Assembly: GCA_023411815.1 (NCBI GenBank)
Contig: JAEYOJ010000134.1
Location: forward strand, 1-5,841
DNA from: Pseudomonadota bacterium
GTDB lineage: Bacteria > Desulfobacterota > Desulfovibrionia > Desulfovibrionales > Desulfovibrionaceae
Direction of reading: 5' to 3'
DNA length: 5,841 nucleotides
The first letter of the stretch is position 1. Each line of letters starts with the position of its first letter. Below are positions 1-5,824 of this stretch, piece after piece. The position numbers were made by a program, and so were the translations under genes. Below the pieces are notes generated by a model. It saw only the letters and a list, made by a program, of their open reading frames with translations. It ran no database searches and had not been told where the DNA came from.

Positions 1-26
1 CCCCTGGACCCCGTGTTTTTGTTAAC

Positions 27-74
27 TGAACGATAAAGCCCGCTTGGCTGACGCCAGGCGGGCTTTATCGTTCA
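27..74. terminator. Long terminator-like hairpin, possibly bidirectional
   Basis: Bases 27-48 pair with 53-74 around the 4-nt loop TGAC. The stem is 22 bp, perfect except for one T:G wobble at 44/57. Its core has the usual AAAGCCCGC / GCGGGCTTT layout, so the A and T runs are partly inside the stem and could serve transcription from either side. There is no long T tract after the stem on either strand, which weakens the call. A T5 run at 16-20 lies just before it and may be the tail of another terminator outside the window. It most likely separates the unseen upstream unit from the exporter operon. Confidence 0.65.
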
Positions 75-149
75 TGGCTATCGTGAACCCGGAGCCGTGC
101 GCGAACGAACTTCGCTGATCCGGGGCACCATTCCATCAAGGGCGGTCCT

Positions 150-193
150 GGCGGATGGGTTCGGGGAGGGCAAAGCCCTTCCCGATTTCCGCC
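150..193. other. Two-tier hairpin upstream of the ABC exporter gene
   Basis: The inner stem pairs 161-171 with 175-185 around a 3-nt AAA loop, 11 bp with one G:T wobble. The outer stem pairs 150-155 with 188-193 (GGCGGA/TCCGCC), separated from the inner one by an asymmetric internal loop (156-160 and 186-187). Only three T residues (186-188) follow the inner stem, so it is a poor intrinsic terminator. It lies about 120 nt before the most likely start of the ATPase gene and could be a structured leader if transcription begins upstream of it. I found no convincing promoter between 75 and 315 to decide this. Confidence 0.45.
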
Positions 194-315
194 CGGACGG
201 CCTGTGCTCCATAATCCGATCCTCCAGCGTCCCGGATATTACCTGCCTGCGGCGCATTCGTTTTTTACGGCACTAATCATTGTCATCACTCGGCGATGCG
301 TATAACGCCTATACC

Positions 316-1104
316 ATGGAAGGAGCCGTTTCCTCGCATCCAGCATCGCCCATGGCAGGCCTGGGCAGCCAGGTGTCGCCCGCGCCGCAGCCCCATGGCG
401 CGCCCGCCATCAGCCTGCGCAACGTGGGCTTCTGCTACTCCGTGCGACGCGGGTTATTCGGGCGCAGCCGCAAATGGGCCTTGCGGGACATCTCCTTCGA
501 ACTCCTCCACGGCGAGACCCTGGGCATCGTGGGCCGCAACGGCGTGGGCAAAAGCACGCTCCTGCGCCTGCTGGCCGGTCTCACCGCGCCTGATCGCGGC
601 GAGCTGGTCAACCACGGCTGCTCCTGCTCGCTGCTCGCCTTGCAGGCCGGATTCGTGCCCTACCTTACGGGCCGGGAGAACGTTTTCCTGTCCGGCATGA
701 CGCTCGGCCTGTCCAGGGCCGAGGTGCGCGAGCGGCTGGGGGACATCCGCGCCTTCGCCGATCTGGGCGACGCCTTCGAGCAGCCCGTGCGCACCTATTC
801 CACGGGCATGCTGGCCAGGCTCGGCTTCTCCGTGGCCTTTCAGATCTCGCCGGACGTGCTGCTCATCGACGAGGTGCTGGGCGTGGGCGACGAGAGCTTC
901 CGGGGGAAATCCGCCAAGGCGCTGCGAGAAAAGATCAGCCAGGGCAGGACCGCCGTGATCGTCGCGCACAGTCCGGCGGCCATCCTGGAGATGTGCGACC
1001 GGGCCGTGCTGGTGGACCAGGGCGTGAGCGTATTCGTGGGCGGAACGCGCGAGTGCATCAAGAGATACCGACAGCTTCTGAACAGGGTGGCTCAGGGGAG
1101 TTAG
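316..1104 (+). CDS. ABC transporter ATP-binding protein, polysaccharide export type (Wzt/KpsT/TagH-like)
   Basis: This is the cytoplasmic ATPase subunit that would power a two-component ABC exporter of a finished, lipid-linked polysaccharide. Numbered from ATG 316 (262 aa), the motifs are Walker A GRNGVGKST (73-81), Q-loop region with QAGFVPYLTGRENVF (110-124), signature YSTGM (161-165), Walker B VLLIDE (181-186), D-loop region GVGDESF (189-195) and switch histidine H218. The TGRENVF and GVGDESF blocks are typical of the O-antigen/capsule/teichoic-acid branch. The protein ends soon after the nucleotide-binding domain, so it lacks the C-terminal glycan-binding domain of long Wzt proteins and resembles short KpsT/TagH forms. 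The start is uncertain: TTG 280, ATG 316, ATG 352 and GTG 373 are in frame and none has a well-placed ribosome site. The first ~30 residues are Ala/Pro/Ser-rich and precede the domain start (AISLRNV). No membrane permease gene is in the window. The sulfotransferase gene follows after 49 nt. Confidence 0.9.
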   Translation: MEGAVSSHPASPMAGLGSQVSPAPQPHGAPAISLRNVGFCYSVRRGLFGRSRKWALRDISFELLHGETLGIVGRNGVGKSTLLRLLAGLTAPDRGELVNHGCSCSLLALQAGFVPYLTGRENVFLSGMTLGLSRAEVRERLGDIRAFADLGDAFEQPVRTYSTGMLARLGFSVAFQISPDVLLIDEVLGVGDESFRGKSAKALREKISQGRTAVIVAHSPAAILEMCDRAVLVDQGVSVFVGGTRECIKRYRQLLNRVAQGS

Positions 1105-1153
1105 CCGAACAAGCGAAGGCCCGGTCGACGGAGCCGGAAAAGGACGACAAGGC

Positions 1154-2305
1154 ATGCTCATACGGGTTGAGGCGGTGAGGCCGGGCGCGGTGCCGGCCCG
1201 CATGCGTTATTATATCGACCAGCCGCTGCCGGGCGCGGTGATCGAGGACGGTTCACCGCTGGTTCTGCGAGGCTGGATCTGGTCGCCGGACGACCAGATC
1301 GAAGGAGTGGAGGCCAGCACCTCTGGCGGGGACCGCATTTTTCAGGCTTTGGACCAGCTCAGGCCCGCCCTCAACAGGCAGCTCGGACTGGCCGAGGACG
1401 TGGCCCTGGGTTTCTGCCTGGACCTGAAGCCCCGGCCGGACACGGGGCGCATCGTCCTGCGCGGCCTCGGCCGCAACGGCTCGCATGTCCTGTGCAGCAT
1501 CGACATGCGGCGCCTGGCCCTGAACGAGGCGCAGGAAGCTCCCAAGCGGCTGTTCTTCATGCACATCGCCAAGACAGCGGGCAGCTCGGTCAACGCTCTG
1601 GCGCAGCGGCACTACCCTCCGGACCGTTGCGTGACCCATGTGGAAAGCTACCACCTGCGGCCCGACATGAACGTGCTCGACCTGCAGGACAAGCTGTTCA
1701 TATCCGGCCACGTGACCCTGGATGTCGCGCGCAGAAGGCGCTACATCGCCGACGGCTTCAAGACGTTCACCCTGCTGCGCAGGCCCGCCAGCCATCTGCT
1801 CTCGCATATCGCCTGGGTCAAGCGCCTGGGCCTTCCCCAGTACGCCGGGGATTACGCCGCCCATCCCGCCCATATCCAGGAGCTTGCGCGCATGCTTAAC
1901 GCCATGAGCCTGGAGGAATTCATCGGCCGCATGGGCGAAATGGGGCACAACCTGTTCGACAACGCGCAGACGCGCTACCTGGCCAACGCCTTCAGCTGCG
2001 AACTGCGCGACGACCATCTGGAACTGGCCATGAACGCCCTGCGCGGCTTCGACCTGGTGGGCCTGAACGAGGAGTTCGAGCGGTCCATGCGCCTGCTGGC
2101 GCGTCTCATGGACTGGAGCGAGCCCGCCATGCTGCCGCGCGAGAACGTGGCCAGCTACAAATGCACATGGCGGGACCTGGGCATCGGGCCCGAGCACCCG
2201 CTGCTGCGCAGGCTCCTGCGCCACGACGAGGCGATTTACGCCGAGGCCCGCCGTCTTTTCGAGCAGGCCGGAGACCGTCTGCTCCGCCCGGAGGTGGCCA
2301 AGTGA
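1154..2305 (+). CDS. Sulfotransferase family protein with N-terminal accessory domain
   Basis: This 383-aa protein probably transfers sulfate from PAPS to a sugar or other acceptor. The PAPS 5'-phosphosulfate loop is visible as FFMHIAKTAGSS (134-145). A candidate 3'-phosphate site follows at LLRRPASHLLS (207-217). Later blocks typical of the Sulfotransfer_2-like group are FDNAQTRYLAN (268-278) and LVGLNEEFERS (301-311). Residues about 20-125 form a separate domain with alternating hydrophobic strands (VLRGWIW, GFCLDL, RIVLRG), probably a beta-sandwich accessory module; its role is unknown. In the 3'-phosphate motif the usual second arginine of R-x-P-x-x-R-x-x-S is His214, so activity should not be assumed. 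ATG 1154 was chosen because AAGGA (1139-1143) lies 10 nt upstream; ATG 1202 is a weaker alternative. There is no signal peptide or membrane segment, so a cytoplasmic site is likely. The stop overlaps the glycosyltransferase start by 4 nt, which implies translational coupling. The acceptor cannot be read from sequence. Confidence 0.85.
   Translation: MLIRVEAVRPGAVPARMRYYIDQPLPGAVIEDGSPLVLRGWIWSPDDQIEGVEASTSGGDRIFQALDQLRPALNRQLGLAEDVALGFCLDLKPRPDTGRIVLRGLGRNGSHVLCSIDMRRLALNEAQEAPKRLFFMHIAKTAGSSVNALAQRHYPPDRCVTHVESYHLRPDMNVLDLQDKLFISGHVTLDVARRRRYIADGFKTFTLLRRPASHLLSHIAWVKRLGLPQYAGDYAAHPAHIQELARMLNAMSLEEFIGRMGEMGHNLFDNAQTRYLANAFSCELRDDHLELAMNALRGFDLVGLNEEFERSMRLLARLMDWSEPAMLPRENVASYKCTWRDLGIGPEHPLLRRLLRHDEAIYAEARRLFEQAGDRLLRPEVAK
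2290..2304 (+). promoter_or_regulatory. Ribosome binding site that fixes the GTG start of the glycosyltransferase
   Basis: GGAGG at 2290-2294 stands 7 nt before GTG 2302-2304. The GTG shares bases with the TGA stop of the sulfotransferase (GTGA, 2302-2305). An in-frame ATG at 2161 would add 47 Arg/Pro/Ala-rich residues that merely read the sulfotransferase gene in another frame. The well-placed site and classic overlap make GTG the better start. Confidence 0.85.
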
Positions 2306-4665
2306 ACACCGAGATCGTCTTGCCGACCATGCGGGTGCTTTCGGCGAATGAGCTTGCAGGCACCAGGGCCGCCGTGACCAGGCGCATCAGCCTGAAGCCG
2401 TCCGGCGATGCGCCCACGCGCGTCCTGGGCCCCGGCGAGCAGTCCGACACGCGGGTTTCGCTCCTGCTCGTGGACGAACTGGCCGTGGTGCGCCTCAACT
2501 ACATCAAGTGCCTCTTCGACCAGGATGAATGCCTGTACCTGAAGAAGTTCGAGCACAACGCCGACTTCCGCGAGGAACAGACCTACTATTTCGTGAGCCA
2601 AGCCCCGCGCCTGATCCTCGATCCAGGACGGCCCGGCTTGCGCGCGGTGGAAATCTGCGCGCACTTCCTGGAGACGGGGCACGGGGTGGTGCGCGGCGTC
2701 GTGCGCAAGCTGCGCCAGGAACTGCTGGCCGCCCATGGGCTCATAGACGTCAGGAACAGCGAGGTGCAACAACTCGGCAACCAGCTCGAAGCCATGCGCG
2801 GCAGCCTGACCTGGCGCGCTTCGCGGGCCCTGCTGGACCCGCTCGACCGGCTGTTCGGCCCCAGGACGCTGGGCCTCGTTTCGAACCTCCTGCGCCGCAA
2901 CGGATACAAGCCCGTGGGTCAGGGCGATGCCGCATACCGGGAGTGGGTTCGCCTGCACGACTCCCTGAGCAACGAAGACCTCCAGGCCATGCGCGAACGC
3001 ATCGAGACCATGACCTACCGCCCGCGCATTTCCGTCGTCATGCCGGTCTACAACACCCCCGAGGACTACCTGCGCCAGGCCATCGAATCGGTGTGCGGGC
3101 AGATCTATCCGCGCTGGGAGCTGTGCATCTGCGACGACGCCTCCGGAAAGCCCCACGTGCGCCAGGTGCTGGAGGAGTATGCGGCCGCAGACAGCCGCAT
3201 CAAGATCGCTTTCCGCAAGGAGAACGGGCACATCTCCCGTTCCTCCAACTCGGCCCTGGAACTGGCCGGCGGCGAGTTCGTGGCCCTGCTGGACCACGAC
3301 GACCTGCTCGCGGAGCACGCCTTGTACATGGTGGCCGAGGAGCTCAACAAGGCTCCGGAGCTGGACTTCATCTACAGCGACGAGGACAAGATCGATGGCC
3401 GGGGGCGCAGGTTCGCCCCACATTTCAAGCCGGACTGGAATCCGGACATGCTCCTGTCCCAGAACTACGTCTGCCACTTGGCCGTGCTGCGCAGATCGCT
3501 GCTGCTGGAAGCGGGCGGCTTCCGGGAGGGCCTGGAAGGCAGCCAGGACTACGACCTGTTCCTGCGCGCCTCGCGGCTCACCGTGCCGGCCAGGATTCGC
3601 CACATCCCCTTCGTGCTCTACCACTGGCGGGCCATCGAAGGCTCCACGGCGCTCAACATGAACTTCAAGAAATACTGCATCGAAGCCAGCCGCCGGGCCG
3701 TGGACGAGCACTGCGAGGCCCTGGGGCTGCGCGGCCGCGCCGTGGCCGGAGAGCCCGCGTGCATCGGCCGCGTGCGTTTCGACCTGTCCGAAGGGCCCCT
3801 GGTCAGCGTGATCATCCCCACCAGGAACAAGGCCGACCTGCTCGTGCCCCTGGTCGAGGACCTCTTCCTGCGCACGAGCTACAAGAACCTGGAAGTCCTG
3901 GTGGTCGACCACGAGAGCGACGAGCCCGAGCTGCTGGATTTCTATGCGCGGAACAGTGACAACCCTGCCTTGCGCGTGCTGCCCTTCTCCGGCCCGTTCA
4001 ACTATTCGGCCATGAACAACCTGGCCGCGGCCAAGGCCCAGGGCGAGCTGCTGCTGTTCCTGAACAACGACATCCGCGTGCTCCACGCCGACTGGCTGGA
4101 GGAAATGGCCGGACACGGCCTACGGGCCGAGGTAGGCGCCGTGGGAGCCAAGCTGCTCTACCCGGACGACACCGTCCAGCACTGCGGGCTCATCCTGGGC
4201 GTAAAGGAAGGCGTGGCCGAGAGCCAGTTCCAGGCCCTGCCGGCCCAGGCCGTGGGCTACGCGGGCCGCACACATACGCTGCAGAACGTGTCCGCCGTGA
4301 CCGCCGCCTGCATGCTCGTGCGCCGCGCCATCTTTCTGGAGAGCGGCGGCTTCGACGAGATCAACCTGCCCGTGGCCTTCAACGATGTGGACCTGTGCCT
4401 GCGCCTCGGCCAGATGGGCTACCGCATCCTGCTGACGCCCTTCGCCCGGCTGCGCCACCTGGAATCGGCCAGCCGCGGCTCGGACCACTCTCCGGCGAAC
4501 CATCCGCGCTTCCGGCGCGAACTGGACTACATGCTCCGCCGCTGGAACCGGGAGCTGGCCCATGACCCGGCCTACAATCCCAACCTGTCCCTGCTCGACG
4601 CGAACTACGCGCCCGCATTCCCGCCCCGCGTGTGCAAGCCCTGGCGGGACAAGTCCGTCGGTTAG
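2302..4665 (+). CDS. Tandem-domain family 2 glycosyltransferase with N-terminal region and coiled coil
   Basis: This 787-aa cytoplasmic enzyme has two GT-A (GT2) domains, so it may add two sugars in turn to a growing surface glycan. Residues 1-120 are a region I do not recognise. Residues about 130-168 are a likely coiled coil, leading into SLTWRAS (168-174), the S-x-x-W-R linker common before GT domains of polysaccharide enzymes. GT domain 1 starts at RISVVMPVYN (242-251), with DDAS (278-281), metal-binding DHDD (331-334), SDEDK (359-363), GSQDYDLFLR (413-422) and HWR (441-443). GT domain 2 starts at SVIIPTRN (502-509), with VVDHESDE (534-541), FLNNDI (586-591) and FNDVDLCLR (693-701). Both domains keep the acidic residues expected for UDP- or dTDP-sugar donors, so both look active. 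The layout matches large O-antigen/rhamnan-type transferases, but donor and acceptor sugars cannot be named. It is translationally coupled to the sulfotransferase gene and closes the operon. Confidence 0.93.
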   Translation: MNTEIVLPTMRVLSANELAGTRAAVTRRISLKPSGDAPTRVLGPGEQSDTRVSLLLVDELAVVRLNYIKCLFDQDECLYLKKFEHNADFREEQTYYFVSQAPRLILDPGRPGLRAVEICAHFLETGHGVVRGVVRKLRQELLAAHGLIDVRNSEVQQLGNQLEAMRGSLTWRASRALLDPLDRLFGPRTLGLVSNLLRRNGYKPVGQGDAAYREWVRLHDSLSNEDLQAMRERIETMTYRPRISVVMPVYNTPEDYLRQAIESVCGQIYPRWELCICDDASGKPHVRQVLEEYAAADSRIKIAFRKENGHISRSSNSALELAGGEFVALLDHDDLLAEHALYMVAEELNKAPELDFIYSDEDKIDGRGRRFAPHFKPDWNPDMLLSQNYVCHLAVLRRSLLLEAGGFREGLEGSQDYDLFLRASRLTVPARIRHIPFVLYHWRAIEGSTALNMNFKKYCIEASRRAVDEHCEALGLRGRAVAGEPACIGRVRFDLSEGPLVSVIIPTRNKADLLVPLVEDLFLRTSYKNLEVLVVDHESDEPELLDFYARNSDNPALRVLPFSGPFNYSAMNNLAAAKAQGELLLFLNNDIRVLHADWLEEMAGHGLRAEVGAVGAKLLYPDDTVQHCGLILGVKEGVAESQFQALPAQAVGYAGRTHTLQNVSAVTAACMLVRRAIFLESGGFDEINLPVAFNDVDLCLRLGQMGYRILLTPFARLRHLESASRGSDHSPANHPRFRRELDYMLRRWNRELAHDPAYNPNLSLLDANYAPAFPPRVCKPWRDKSVG

Positions 4666-4671
4666 AGAATT

Positions 4672-4782
4672 TTGCTTTTGAAAATGCTCTGCAAGCCATG
4701 CGTTGGCATGGCTTGCCGCCAGCTTCGGCGTAGGCGCAATTCACTTGCGCCGTCAACGCAGAAGCGGGCGTCTCAAAAGCAA
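4672..4782. repeat. Nested inverted-repeat element, left part (stem enclosing three hairpins)
   Basis: TTGCTTTTGA (4672-4681) is perfectly inverted at 4773-4782 (TCAAAAGCAA). Between these arms are three smaller hairpins. The first is a perfect 11-bp stem, 4691-4701 with 4706-4716, loop GTTG. The second is a 4-bp stem, 4717-4720 with 4727-4730. The third is a perfect 7-bp stem, 4733-4739 with 4745-4751, loop TTCAC. Together they would fold into a multi-branched structure. No T tract follows any stem on the + strand, so it is not a standard intrinsic terminator, although its place 7 nt after the glycosyltransferase stop could protect or end the operon mRNA. A dispersed chromosomal repeat or structured RNA is equally possible. 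Confidence 0.6.
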
Positions 4783-4787
4783 TCTGT

Positions 4788-4882
4788 TCTAGAAGTAGTT
4801 TCATAAGCCTAATCGCCTCAGACAATTTCAGCGATTCCAACCTCAGTCGGAACCGCCCTGGCCTTATGAAACCAGCTCTAGA
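4788..4882. repeat. 95-bp element bounded by 20-nt imperfect inverted repeats
   Basis: Bases 4788-4807 and the reverse complement of 4863-4882 agree at 17 of 20 positions: both begin TCTAGA and end GTTTCATAAG, with differences only in the four bases between. Inside, AATCGC (4811-4816) is inverted at 4831-4836. It lies 5 nt after the preceding nested repeat and may be the second half of the same element. The ends resemble those of a miniature inverted-repeat element, but I see no direct target duplication at the borders and no transposase. Transcribed, it would form a long hairpin with an internal loop. Confidence 0.6.
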
Positions 4883-4912
4883 CACCCTGTCAAAGACATC
4901 ATGATTCAAAAC

Positions 4913-4944
4913 GCCGCTCCCTGGCTGAAGAGCCATGGAGCGGC
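4913..4944. other. GC-rich hairpin; possible minus-strand terminator
   Basis: Bases 4913-4926 pair with 4931-4944 around the loop GAAG: 13 of 14 pairs match, with one C/T mismatch at 4921/4936. Read on the minus strand the stem is followed by GTTTTG, a weak T tract, so it could end leftward transcription. No credible minus-strand gene lies to its right in this window, so the role stays open. Confidence 0.45.
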
Positions 4945-4949
4945 ACAGC

Positions 4950-4993
4950 CCTCTCCCGCCTCGAACGCATCTCGGTCCTTCCGGCGGGAGAGG
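4950..4993. repeat. Perfect 11-bp inverted repeat with 22-nt loop
   Basis: CCTCTCCCGCC (4950-4960) is exactly inverted at 4983-4993. No T tract follows on either strand, which argues against a terminator. It stands 5 nt from the hairpin at 4913-4944 and 9 nt before a 6-bp stem (5003-5008 with 5023-5028), so the three form a row of hairpins. Confidence 0.5.
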
Positions 4994-5378
4994 AATCGCC
5001 GCGCGCGGATTTCGCCAATCGCCCGCGCCGGGAGCCTGAACGGCATGCCCGGCCCTGGCCTGCGGAGCGCCTCGCCAAAAGCCGATATTGCCGGAGGAGG
5101 TCGATATCGCGGGATATATGGAACGGTGCCGCATCCTGCTTGTGTCGCGGAAAGCGGCGCGCTCCCGAAACATCTGGACTACATGATGACAATAAAACCG
5201 CAAAGACAGCTTCGAAACAGCACAAAATGGTTAATAAACTCTCTATTACCGTAAACCAAAAGACACTGAAGATTATCAAAACAGATGCCACGCGTATGCA
5301 AAATAATTTATATACATTACTTGTTATTTGCTCCTAGGTTATTTCTAACGCCTTTATGTCGCATCAAGCTGTTTCCTT

Positions 5379-5407
5379 TTGACAGCCATCCTATGCTTTC
5401 GTAGACA
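5379..5407 (+). promoter_or_regulatory. Likely sigma-70 type promoter of the small exported-protein gene
   Basis: A full consensus -35 box TTGACA lies at 5379-5384. With the ideal 17-nt spacer the -10 box would be TAGACA (5402-5407), which matches TATAAT at only three positions. The better-looking CATTAT (5406-5411) would need a 21-nt spacer. Transcription would start near 5414, giving a leader of about 30 nt. The AT-rich DNA upstream would also suit an UP element or regulator binding. Confidence 0.5.
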
Positions 5408-5432
5408 TTATGCATGTAGTTCATTCACTTTT

Positions 5433-5447
5433 AGGAGGGTAGTCATG
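5433..5447 (+). promoter_or_regulatory. Near-perfect ribosome binding site of the small exported protein
   Basis: AGGAGG at 5433-5438 stands 6 nt before ATG 5445-5447. This decides the start against an in-frame TTG at 5379, which is part of the -35 box and would put 22 non-signal residues before the signal peptide. The strength of the site suggests high expression. Confidence 0.88.
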
Positions 5448-5756
5448 AAGACCTTGAAGCTGTTTGTTGTCTGCTTGGCTATGGTGGGGGTGATCGCCGT
5501 TTCGTTGCCCAGTATGGCCCAGGCCTTCACCGGCACTGTCACGCGGGTGGTCGTCGATCCCGCCGCCAACCGGATGTACGCCTTCTTCTCCGACAATCCC
5601 GAGAGGGCACGTTTCCTGTATCCCCGCCTGCAGAGCGAGCAGCTCGCCCTGTTGCTGAGCGCGGTGAGCACCGGCCAGCAGGTGGACTACGCCTTGACGA
5701 CCGTTCCCGAAATCCAGGGCGCCTTCGTCATTCGCAACATCGGCCTGCGTCAGTAG
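5445..5756 (+). CDS. Small exported protein of unknown function
   Basis: This is a 103-aa protein I do not recognise. Residues 1-27 form a clear Sec signal peptide: K2 and K5, a hydrophobic core (about 6-22), then SLPSMAQA with likely cleavage after Ala27. No cysteine stands at the cleavage site, so it is not a lipoprotein; the mature product of about 76 residues should be periplasmic or secreted. It has no cysteine and no membrane segment. It reads as a beta strand pair (GTVTRVVVD, RMYAFFSD), a helix around RLQSEQLALLLSAVSTG (61-77), then strands (VDYALTT, AFVIRNIGL), which hints at a compact alpha/beta or OB-like fold (inference only). It has its own likely promoter, an excellent ribosome site and a strong terminator, so it is probably monocistronic. 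It is separated from the glycan operon by nearly 800 nt and need not share its function. Confidence 0.85.
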   Translation: MKTLKLFVVCLAMVGVIAVSLPSMAQAFTGTVTRVVVDPAANRMYAFFSDNPERARFLYPRLQSEQLALLLSAVSTGQQVDYALTTVPEIQGAFVIRNIGLRQ

Positions 5757-5789
5757 TTTCGATTGCGCGAGCCATACTCCCCAGGGGCC

Positions 5790-5824
5790 CCACCCCCAGG
5801 CGGGCGGCCCCCGGGTGGTTTTTT
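5790..5824 (+). terminator. Intrinsic terminator after the small exported-protein gene
   Basis: CCACCC (5790-5795) pairs with GGGTGG (5813-5818), enclosing a GC-rich interior that can pair further, and is followed directly by six T residues (5819-5824). It starts 33 nt after the stop codon and has a textbook stem plus T tract. Confidence 0.85.

Larger units (their letters stand above)
4883..5378. other. Non-coding gap: GC-rich hairpins, then AT-rich stretch
   Basis: No convincing gene is seen on either strand. Frames open here lack a placed ribosome site and encode Arg/Ser/Pro-rich sequence without recognisable motifs. The left part (to about 5180) is GC-rich and holds the hairpins listed separately. 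A purine-rich GGAGGAGG at 5093-5100 is followed by an 8-bp palindrome CGATATCG (5102-5109). The nearest ATG (5118) is 17 nt from GGAGGAGG and opens only a 22-codon frame. From about 5187 the sequence becomes strongly AT-rich with many A and T runs, typical of an upstream regulatory region for the exported-protein gene. Confidence 0.6.

Noticed and set aside
1..12. TGGACCCC shared by the two ends of the window (5-12 and 5831-5838) as a possible flanking direct repeat
   Set aside because: Eight bases are too few for an attachment site or target duplication, both copies lie in GC-rich terminator surroundings, and no integrase or transposase is present.
270..287. Sigma-54-like promoter (GGCAC ... 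TTG) before the ATPase gene
   Set aside because: The GG to GC distance is one base too long, and the -12 GC is replaced by GT.
2161..2301. 47-residue N-terminal extension of the glycosyltransferase from ATG 2161
   Set aside because: It lies wholly within the sulfotransferase gene, is Arg/Pro/Ala-rich out-of-frame sequence, and is displaced by GTG 2302 with GGAGG 7 nt upstream.
2236..4116. Long open frame on the minus strand (626 codons) opposite the glycosyltransferase gene
   Set aside because: It is an expected shadow of GC-rich third positions; the sense strand encodes intact GT2 motifs throughout, while this frame is Gln/Val/His-rich without known motifs.
4704..4717. Sigma-54-like TGGCAT ... 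TTGC in the hairpin
   Set aside because: The spacing is two bases too short and the match is explained by the perfect inverted repeat.
5118..5186. 22-codon frame after GGAGGAGG (5093-5100)
   Set aside because: The spacing of 17 nt from the purine-rich run to ATG is too long and the peptide is very short.
4379..5203. Minus-strand frame of 274 codons, including a natural-looking MKLLLEQIAFE segment
   Set aside because: It runs from the intergenic palindromes into the 3' end of the glycosyltransferase, has no placed ribosome site, and its ordered part coincides with the repeat element. It is noted under the repeat finding instead.
4901..5254. Plus-strand frame of 117 codons in the intergenic gap
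   Set aside because: ATG 4901 has no ribosome site, the product is Arg/Ser/Pro-rich without motifs, and it spans several perfect hairpins.
4666..5444. CRISPR array or toxin-antitoxin pair in the gene-free region
   Set aside because: The repeats are inverted rather than regularly spaced direct repeats, and no pair of small genes with ribosome sites is seen.
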